64,000 bases of DNA from DATFMP01 sp035266845 (GTDB taxonomy: Bacteria > SAR324 > JACQKK01), in NCBI GenBank assembly GCA_035266845.1, contig DATFMP010000060.1:62001-126000 (forward strand), written 5' to 3'. The notes under the pieces are model-generated. The model had not been told where the DNA came from. It did not search any database and was given only the letters and a program-made list of their open reading frames with translations. A program made the position numbers and the translations under genes. This document shows, piece by piece, positions 58,386 through 64,000 of this stretch (positions within the stretch are counted from its first letter, which is position 1; each line of letters opens with the position of its first letter).

Positions 58386-58400
58386 AAATTATTCGAATTT
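58386..58400 (+). promoter_or_regulatory. AT-rich inverted repeat between arsR and arsP
   Basis: AAATT-ATTCG-AATTT is a perfect 5-bp inverted repeat with an ATTCGAAT core palindrome, inside a markedly AT-rich island (58377-58431) of otherwise GC-rich DNA. It shares the TTCG centre with the repeat upstream of arsR and is a likely second ArsR operator or a promoter element for the permease gene. Confidence 0.45.
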
Positions 58401-58457
58401 TCCAGAAATATAGGATCATAGAGTACTAACGTACCCGACTTCGAAACGGAGCGAACC

Positions 58458-59507
58458 ATGACACAACTGACGCTGGCCCTGGATGGCCTCTGGCGCCGGG
58501 CACCCCGGGTGGATAGGGCTCTGTTGGCCCTGGCGGCGCTGCTCGCTGCGCTGGCGATACTGGCGCCGGCGCAGTTCGGCCCCAGCGTGGGCTTCACCTT
58601 GCGCAGCCTGATGGAGATCGCGCCGTACCTGCTGGTCTCCGTGGCCCTGGCGGCGTGGCTGAAGGCGGCCGGCGCCGAGAGCGCCATCGCGAGGGCGTTT
58701 GCAGGCAGTCCCTACAAGATGATTCTGGCGGCGTCCTTGGTGGGTGCGCTGTCGCCGTTCTGCTCCTGCGGGGTGATTCCGCTGGTGGCGGCACTGTTGG
58801 CGATGGGCGTGCCCCTGGCGCCGGTGATGGCCTTCTGGCTCTCCTCCCCGTTGATGGCGCCGGACATGTTCGTGCTCACGGCCGGGGCCATTGGGCTGGG
58901 CTTTGCCGTGGCCAAGACCCTCGCCGCCATTGGCATCGGCGTGCTGGGCGGGCTGGCCACGCACGCGCTGCTCGGTGTGGGCGCGTTTCCCGTGCCCCTG
59001 CGCGAGGAGGTGACGGGCGGCGGCTGCAGTTGCAGCACGACGGCTCCGCTGCGCAATGCGCAGAGCCTGCGCTGGCGCTTCTGGGAGGAGCCGGCACGGC
59101 GGGCGCAGTTCCTGCGGGCCACGGGCGAGACGGCGTGGTTCCTGGGCAAGTGGCTGGCGCTGGCGTTCGCGCTGGAAAGCCTGATGGTGGCCTGGCTGCC
59201 CGCGGAAACTGTTGCCACGTGGCTGGGTGGGGACAGCATCTGGGCCATTCCGCTGGCGGTGCTGGTGGGTGTGCCCGCGTACCTGAACGGGTATGCGGCC
59301 GTGCCGGTGGTGGCGGGCCTGCTGCACACAGGCATGGCGCCGGGCGCCGCGCTGGCCTTCATGACCGCGGGCGGCGTGACGAGCATTCCCGCTGCAGTGG
59401 CCGTGTGGGCGTTGGTGCGCCGGCCGGTCTTCGGCTGGTACCTGGTGCAGGCCCTGCTGGGCTCGGTGCTGGTGGGCGTGCTTTACCAACTGTCGCTTTC
59501 CTGGTAG
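58458..59507 (+). CDS. arsP: ArsP-like permease (DUF318)
   Basis: A 349-residue membrane protein with eight to ten helices. The family signature SPFCSCGVIPLVAALLAMG near residues 96-114 has the paired cysteines of ArsP/YraQ-type permeases, and a second cysteine cluster GGGCSCSTT near 191 lies in the cytoplasmic loop. NGYAAVPVVAGLLHTGMAPG near 276 is also conserved. ArsP exports trivalent organoarsenicals; related members export other metals, so the substrate is inferred mostly from the arsR neighbour. It ends 118 bases before the next gene. Confidence 0.8.
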   Translation: MTQLTLALDGLWRRAPRVDRALLALAALLAALAILAPAQFGPSVGFTLRSLMEIAPYLLVSVALAAWLKAAGAESAIARAFAGSPYKMILAASLVGALSPFCSCGVIPLVAALLAMGVPLAPVMAFWLSSPLMAPDMFVLTAGAIGLGFAVAKTLAAIGIGVLGGLATHALLGVGAFPVPLREEVTGGGCSCSTTAPLRNAQSLRWRFWEEPARRAQFLRATGETAWFLGKWLALAFALESLMVAWLPAETVATWLGGDSIWAIPLAVLVGVPAYLNGYAAVPVVAGLLHTGMAPGAALAFMTAGGVTSIPAAVAVWALVRRPVFGWYLVQALLGSVLVGVLYQLSLSW

Positions 59508-59625
59508 GTGCAGTGGGATTTTTCACGCACAGGGGCTCCCGCCACGTCGCGCTTCCAGCGCCGCCCGCCGCGCAGATCGGCTTGCGCGGCTGGCGCGGGT
59601 ACCCATGCCGGGAGAGGCTGAGCCG

Positions 59626-60876
59626 ATGAGCGCGGTGCGGTTGATTACGATGATGTGCGTGGCCGAGGTGCTGGGCATGCTCGGCTTCTTCGCCTTCCCG
59701 GCCCTGCTGCCCACGTTCATCGCGGACTGGCACCTCAGCAACACGGAGGCCGGGTGGATCAACGCCGTGTTCTTTCTCGGCTACCTGATTACGGTGCCCG
59801 TGCTGGTGAGCCTCACGGACCGGGTGGACCCCAAGCGCATCTACCTGGTGTGCATGGGCATCACGGTCGTTTCCGTCGCGGCCTTTCCGATGATGGCGCA
59901 GGGCTTTTGGTCCGCCGCGCTGCTGCGGATGCTGGGAGGCATCGGGCTCTCCGGCACGTACATGCCGGGCCTCAAGGCGTTGAGCGATCTCATCGAGGGC
60001 CCCGCGCAATCCCGCGCGGTGGCCTTTTACACGTCCAGCTTCGGCATCGGCTCGGCCATGTCGTTCTACCTGGCCGGCAAGATCGGAGCGGCCCAGGGCT
60101 GGCCCACGGCCTTTGCCGTGATGAGCGCCGGGCCCGTGCTGTCGCTGCTGCTGGTGTGGCTGCTGCTGCCCGCGCACACGCCGCCGCGGCCGGAGCAACC
60201 GAGCGGGGGCCTGCAGGACTTCATCCAGGCGCTGACGAACCGGCGGGCGATGGGCTACACGCTCGCCTACATGGTGCACAACTTCGAGCTGTTCGGGCTG
60301 CGCTCGTGGCTGGTGGTGTACCTCACCTACAGCCTGACGCTGCAGGCGCCGGGCGGCGCCCACTTGGCCCCGGCCACCATGACGGCGCTGGTGACCCTGC
60401 TGGCGCTGCCCTCCAGTGTGTCGGGCAACGAGTTCGCCGTGCGCTTCGGACGGCGGCGGGTGGTGATGGCGATCATGTCCGCCTCCGCCCTGCTGGCCTG
60501 CGGCATCGGCTTTCTGCCCGGGCTGCCCTATCCCGCGCTGGCGGCGCTGTGCCTGCTGTATGGCGTGACGGTGATGGCGGACAGCTCGCCGATCACGGCC
60601 GGCACGGTGGCGGAGGCCCTGCCGGGCCTGCGCGGCACCACCATGGCCGTGCACTCCTGCGTGGGCTTTCTGGGGTCGTTCCTGGGGCCGCTGGTCTTCG
60701 GCGTGGTGCTGGACATGGCTGGGGGCAGCGAGCAGGTGCTGTCCTGGGGCTTGGCCTTTGCCACCATGGGCGCGGCCGTCGCGTTGGGGCCGGCATTCGT
60801 GTGGGTGCTTGTGCGCCCGTCGCGGCACGTTGGCCTCGCAACGGTTGGCGCGTCCACACAGGGTGGAGGGGGCTAG
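59626..60876 (+). CDS. MFS transporter
   Basis: A 416-residue protein with 12 hydrophobic segments. AGWINAVFFLGYLITVPVLVSLTDRVDPKRIYL near residue 41 is the MFS helix-2/loop signature (position of DRxDxKR). SGTYMPGLKALSDLIEG near 107, the ARAVAFYTSSFGIGS-like helix and FGRRRVVMAI near 277 are the other marks. The substrate is unknown. The start is set at 59626, preceded by GGAGAGG at eight bases; an in-frame ATG 21 bases earlier is less well placed. It may belong to the arsR-arsP group but shows no cysteine motif linking it to metals. Confidence 0.83.
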   Translation: MSAVRLITMMCVAEVLGMLGFFAFPALLPTFIADWHLSNTEAGWINAVFFLGYLITVPVLVSLTDRVDPKRIYLVCMGITVVSVAAFPMMAQGFWSAALLRMLGGIGLSGTYMPGLKALSDLIEGPAQSRAVAFYTSSFGIGSAMSFYLAGKIGAAQGWPTAFAVMSAGPVLSLLLVWLLLPAHTPPRPEQPSGGLQDFIQALTNRRAMGYTLAYMVHNFELFGLRSWLVVYLTYSLTLQAPGGAHLAPATMTALVTLLALPSSVSGNEFAVRFGRRRVVMAIMSASALLACGIGFLPGLPYPALAALCLLYGVTVMADSSPITAGTVAEALPGLRGTTMAVHSCVGFLGSFLGPLVFGVVLDMAGGSEQVLSWGLAFATMGAAVALGPAFVWVLVRPSRHVGLATVGASTQGGGG

Positions 60877-60903
60877 GGGCAGTCCGGAAGGGCCGGCAGA
60901 AGA

Positions 60904-60919
60904 TGGGGGCGCGCCCCCA
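60904..60919. terminator. Short G/C palindrome between convergent genes
   Basis: TGGGGG-CGCG-CCCCCA is a perfect 16-base palindrome that can form a 6-bp stem with a four-base loop. It lies 28 bases after the MFS stop and 97 before the end of the converging SH3b gene. There is no T run. Confidence 0.4.
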
Positions 60920-61015
60920 CACCTCCAGCAGGGCGCGAGACTCACGGTGCCCTAATAGCCGGGTCGCATATGCGGTTGTGGGCCGTCCTGCCATTCGGCC
61001 GAGGCGCTGGGATCG

Positions 61016-61423
61016 CTAGGGTTGCGTGGCCGAGACGGGAATCCAGCCTTCGCGGCGTTTGTCCAACTGCACGCGCACCCAGTCGCCCTGCTTCTCGACC
61101 ACCGGAAAGGTGTCGTTGCCAAAGGCCAGGGCGATGGCCGCCGCCTCCTGGCTGGGCCGGCTCCGTACCTGCACCCAGCTCTTGCGGATCTCCACCTGGC
61201 CCAGCGACGAGCGCTCGTGGCGCATGCCCTGGGCGCTGGTCGTCGCCTCGGTGCCCGGCGGCTGGGATTGAGGCGAGGTCGTCGCGCTGGTCGCCGCCTC
61301 GGGCTTGGTGGGCCCGGGCTGGGAGGGCCCGCCCTTCTGCGCCGCGCAAGCGGCCAGGGTGAAGCCCAGTGCCAGCAATGTCAGCACAAAGCCGGCGCGG
61401 ATGGCTTTCTTCCGTGGACTCAT
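61016..61423 (-). CDS. SH3b-domain lipoprotein
   Basis: A 135-residue protein with a lipobox LAAC near residue 26 preceded by a hydrophobic core (FVLTLLALGFTLAAC). A Thr/Ser/Pro-rich linker follows, and then an SH3b domain at about residues 80-130 (WVQVRSRPSQEAAAIALAFG, then WVRVQLDKRREGWIPVS), a fold that often binds cell-wall peptides. It shares the FGNDT segment and the R-S/A-RP pattern with the next gene, so the two are paralogues. The start at 61423 leaves a normal lipoprotein signal. Confidence 0.78.
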   Translation of the reverse strand: MSPRKKAIRAGFVLTLLALGFTLAACAAQKGGPSQPGPTKPEAATSATTSPQSQPPGTEATTSAQGMRHERSSLGQVEIRKSWVQVRSRPSQEAAAIALAFGNDTFPVVEKQGDWVRVQLDKRREGWIPVSATQP

Positions 61424-61590
61424 ATCGTTCCGTTCCCCTTGGGTTTCGGTCAATCGCTCCATCGGTTGATCCGGGTGTTGCCACTGCCGTTGTTCTTCGG
61501 TGCTGCGCGTTTAGCTCGTGAGCCCCGTGGCGCCATCCCTGCACCCGGTCCTTCATTCTACCGGGATTCAACGGCGGCCGGGGCGGTGCG

Positions 61591-61953
61591 TCACGTTCCG
61601 CCGGGTGCCAGCGTCTGGCCTGCGCTGCCGCCGGAGGCGTCCGCATGCACCGGCGTCGCCGTCTTGGTGGCCGACGCGGGGCTGGGTGCCGGGGCCGATT
61701 GCGTGGGCGGCAGGGCAGCGGCCTGCGCCACGATCCAGCCCACCCGTCCATCGGGCAGCCGCACGGCCAGCCAGGTGCCGCTGCGGCGCACATACGTCAG
61801 CGTGTCGTTGCCGAAGACGAGGGTCAGCGTGGGTGCGCTTACCGTGGGGCGGGCACGCACGGCAGTCCAGGACCTGATGATCGTGAGGGTGGCGGCGAAG
61901 GCGCCCTGCCAGCTCAGCAGGAGCACCAATGTGCCCAGGGTCAGCCGCTTCAT
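61591..61953 (-). CDS. Exported SH3b-domain protein, paralogue of the preceding one
   Basis: A 120-residue protein. The signal peptide is MKRLTLGTLVLLLSWQGAFA, with cleavage at A-A, followed by an SH3b domain (WTAVRARPTVSAPTLTLVFG, then LAVRLPDGRVGWIVA) and a Pro/Ala-rich tail. Both SH3b genes carry FGNDT at the same position and lie 167 bases apart on the same strand, indicating tandem duplication. The start is ambiguous between 61953 and an ATG at 61965; I chose the one that leaves the shortest normal signal peptide. No further domain is visible. Confidence 0.72.
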   Translation of the reverse strand: MKRLTLGTLVLLLSWQGAFAATLTIIRSWTAVRARPTVSAPTLTLVFGNDTLTYVRRSGTWLAVRLPDGRVGWIVAQAAALPPTQSAPAPSPASATKTATPVHADASGGSAGQTLAPGGT

Positions 61954-62160
61954 GCATCCGTTCATGGTGGCGCGGTCGCCGGGTGCGGCCCGGGGGAGAC
62001 CTTCCGTGGCTCCCTCTGGTGCGGGTCGCGCAGTTGGAACTGCTCTTGCGACGCTAGGGAGCAATTTGCACGCCAAACGGTGCACGCGGTGCAGGGAGTG
62101 AGCGCCCCAGGGATGTGGCGGGGTCGCTCCGGACGGGCCGGTGGATGCCCTCGACGGCCC

Positions 62161-62961
62161 TCAGGGCGCGGATTGTGAGGAGTAGAGCAGACGGAACACC
62201 TGGAGGTGCTCTTCGGGGGTGAGCGTCTCCGCCCGACGGTCCGCCACCAGTGCTTCCAGTTGCGCCCACTGCTCGGGGGGCAGGTGCTGCCCGGCCTCGC
62301 GCAGTCCGCTGATCATGAGCTTGCGGCGGCGCGAGAACAGGCGCTTGATGTGCTCGAAGAACCACGCTTCGCGGCCAGGCGGCAGCTCCGGCGGACGAGG
62401 CCGCAGCTCCACCACGGCCGAGTGCACCTTGGGTGGGGGCCGGAAGGCGCCCGGCGGCACGCGCAGCACCCGGCGCACGGTGAAGGCGTGCTGGATGGCC
62501 ACGCTCAGCGAGCCGTAGTCCTTGCCGTCCTGCGGGCCGGCCGCCATGCGCAGCGCCACCTCGTCCTGCACCATCAGCAGCAGGCGCGAGAAGAAGCTGC
62601 GGCCCGCAGCCATGCGGAACAGCAGCGGCGTGGAGAGGTAGTAGGGCAGGTTGGCGATCACCGCGTAGGGCTCGTCGCCGCCGAAGAGCGCCTGGGGGGC
62701 CAGTTCGATGCGCAGGATGTCGCCTTCGATCAGGTGCAGGCGCGGATCGGCGCCCCAGCGCGCCTCCAGCTCGCTCAGCAGCGTCGGGTCCAGCTCCACC
62801 GCGGCCAGGCGCGCGCCCGCGGCCAGCAGGCGCTCGGTGAGGGCGCCGGCGCCGGGTCCGATTTCCAGCACGGGCTCACCGGGCCGCAGCGCCGCGGCCA
62901 CCACGATGGCGTCCAGCACACTCCGGTCGTGCAGGAAGTGTTGTCCGAGCCGCTTGCCCAT
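62161..62961 (-). CDS. ksgA: 16S rRNA (adenine1518-N6/adenine1519-N6)-dimethyltransferase
   Basis: KsgA dimethylates two adenines in the 3' terminal helix of 16S rRNA during small-subunit maturation. The 266-residue protein begins MGKRLGQHFLHDRSVLDAIV, the family N-terminus. The SAM motif is LEIGPGAGALTERLL near residues 32-46, NLPYYLSTPLLFRM near 104 is the catalytic N-L-P-Y motif, and the C-terminal domain has the VPPGAFRPPPKVHSAVV segment. Length and motifs are normal. It stands alone, divergent from an aminotransferase gene with 287 bases between; pdxA and surA are not adjacent. Confidence 0.95.
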   Translation of the reverse strand: MGKRLGQHFLHDRSVLDAIVVAAALRPGEPVLEIGPGAGALTERLLAAGARLAAVELDPTLLSELEARWGADPRLHLIEGDILRIELAPQALFGGDEPYAVIANLPYYLSTPLLFRMAAGRSFFSRLLLMVQDEVALRMAAGPQDGKDYGSLSVAIQHAFTVRRVLRVPPGAFRPPPKVHSAVVELRPRPPELPPGREAWFFEHIKRLFSRRRKLMISGLREAGQHLPPEQWAQLEALVADRRAETLTPEEHLQVFRLLYSSQSAP

Positions 62962-63248
62962 GGTCCTTTGCCCGTTGCCAGTGTGGCGCGTCCCTCGCGC
63001 CTGTTCCCTTTCGTACCACAATCGGCTCAACGCGGCCGCCGGGCGTCCACCGGGGGGCCAAGGCCGCATTGTGCGGGTTCTCCGGCCTGTGATAAACCGG
63101 AGATAACGCGGACCCTTCCGGAAATCTCCGGCAGGCGCCGTCGGTGCGCCCATCATGCAAGCCTGCGCGCCGCCCGCATCCCGCCTCCGGCGTCGCGCGA
63201 GCCCGGCTCGCACCCGCCTGCACCCGCACCGACCACGGAGCGATCGCA

Positions 63249-64000
63249 ATGGCATCGGATTATCTGGCCACCTTCGAGCAGAAGACCCCGGGCTCCAAAA
63301 GGCTCAATCAAGCGGCCAGCCAGGTGACGCCGGGCGGCATCAGCCACGACAGCCGCTTTCACTCTCCCTATCCGCTGTACGTGACGCGCGCTCGCGGTTC
63401 CAAGGTATGGGACGTGGACGGCAACGCCTACCACGACCTGTGGATGGCCCACTACGATGCCATCCTGGGCCACGCGCCGCAGATGGTGCTGGGCAAGCTC
63501 AAGGACGCGATGGACGACGGCCTGCACATCGGTATGGCCATGGAGCATGAGGTGACGCTGGCCCAGAAGGTGGTGGAGGCCGTGCCCAGCGCCGAGCAGG
63601 TGCGCTTCTGCAGCTCCGGTACGGAAGCCACCATGTATGCCGTGCGGCTGGCTCGTGGCTTCACGGGCCGCAGCGTGATCCTGAAGATCCTGGGCGGCTG
63701 GCACGGGGCCAATACCGACCTCATGATCGACGTGCGCCCGCCGGAATACATCGGGCCGGAGAGCGCGGGGCTGCTGCCGGAGCTGAACAAGTACACGCGC
63801 TCCGTGCAATTCAACGACATCGAGGCCATGCGCAAGGCCATGGATGAGGCCGGGGATGATCTGGCCGGCATCATCATGGAGGTCGCCGTGGGCTCCCTGG
63901 GCTTCACGCTGGCCGAGCCGGACTACCTTCAATTCGTACGCGAGGAGACCCGCCGTCGGGGTGCCGTGCTGATCTTCGACGAGGTCATCACCGGGTTCCG
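63249..64000 (+). CDS. PLP-dependent aminotransferase, glutamate-1-semialdehyde aminomutase-like, N-terminal part
   Basis: The gene runs off the window; about 250 codons are present and intact. The visible half is the class III (fold type I) aminotransferase large domain: ASQVTPGGISHDSRFHSPYP near residue 28, SSGTEATMYAVRLARGFTGR near 120, the WHGANTD cofactor segment near 146, and IFDEVITGFR at the window end, which leads to the PLP lysine. The pattern is that of the glutamate-1-semialdehyde 2,1-aminomutase family, but many homologues are amine/acid transaminases unrelated to haem synthesis. CGGAG lies about eight bases before the ATG. The 287-base upstream region has a CTCCGG/CCGGAG inverted repeat at 63081-63103. 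Confidence 0.85.
   Translation, partial: MASDYLATFEQKTPGSKRLNQAASQVTPGGISHDSRFHSPYPLYVTRARGSKVWDVDGNAYHDLWMAHYDAILGHAPQMVLGKLKDAMDDGLHIGMAMEHEVTLAQKVVEAVPSAEQVRFCSSGTEATMYAVRLARGFTGRSVILKILGGWHGANTDLMIDVRPPEYIGPESAGLLPELNKYTRSVQFNDIEAMRKAMDEAGDDLAGIIMEVAVGSLGFTLAEPDYLQFVREETRRRGAVLIFDEVITGF

Overview
The window is high-GC chromosomal DNA (visibly well above 60 percent GC) from a Gram-negative, flagellated bacterium with an aerobic-type respiratory chain. The evidence is a hook and hook-length gene block, several lipoboxes and signal peptides, a meso-diaminopimelate type MurE, an alternative complex III operon and a succinate dehydrogenase operon. Many acyl-CoA, DUF35 and hydroxybenzoyl-CoA reductase type genes suggest a soil or marine uncultivated lineage (for example Rokubacteria/Methylomirabilota, Tectomicrobia, Nitrospinota or a former deltaproteobacterium). 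That placement is only a guess. I see no insertion sequence, prophage, CRISPR array or rRNA.

Layout. 1-4145: the end of a periplasmic binding protein, an MFS carrier, tRNA-Gln with a clear promoter, and a solitary murE. 4149-11095 (minus): recN-fliJ-motE-fliK-flgD-flgE, a hook-assembly block headed by the DNA repair gene recN and closed by a strong hairpin shared with murE. 11445-16185 (plus): a response regulator with an RsbW-like ATPase output, a ferredoxin/adrenodoxin reductase-like flavoprotein, a PilZ-like protein and a glycosyltransferase resembling mycofactocin MftF. 16523-24064 (plus): the complete six-gene actABCDEF operon for alternative complex III (quinol to cytochrome c or oxidase). 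24208-29384 (minus): a glutathione transferase, then an overlapping three-gene operon of a membrane adenylate cyclase with an N-terminal MshEN (c-di-GMP receptor) motif pair, a NodB-type deacetylase lipoprotein and a LysM/TPR protein.

29663-33051 (plus): a promoter, a thiolase-fold protein lacking the catalytic cysteines, its DUF35 partner and an acyl-CoA ligase. 33213-38019: a MAPEG protein, an orphan DNA methyltransferase with a ribbon-helix-helix/zinc-ribbon protein, and a ThDP-dependent 2-oxoacid decarboxylase. 38053-46071 (mostly minus): sdhB, the two fumarase subunits, two Sdh anchors, an FdnI-like cytochrome b and a secreted four-cysteine protein. sdhA lies apart, behind an araC/lysE pair, so succinate to malate is encoded almost as one unit. 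46301-53685: a lipoprotein, then a group comprising an SDR, a UbiA/DPPR-synthase-like transferase, a small membrane protein, a GMC oxidoreductase, a second SDR and a GT39 glycosyltransferase. It could build and use a polyprenyl-phosphate sugar. 53835-57827: hcrCAB-like molybdenum hydroxylase, including the extra iron-sulfur insert of 4-hydroxybenzoyl-CoA reductase. 57967-60876: arsR-arsP with AT-rich inverted repeats, and an MFS carrier. 61016-64000: two SH3b paralogues, ksgA and the start of a PLP-dependent aminotransferase that runs off the window.

The most unusual items are the MshEN-cyclase fusion and its cell-envelope operon, the polyprenyl-sugar-like cluster, the orphan MftF-like transferase, and the methyltransferase/RHH-zinc-ribbon pair.
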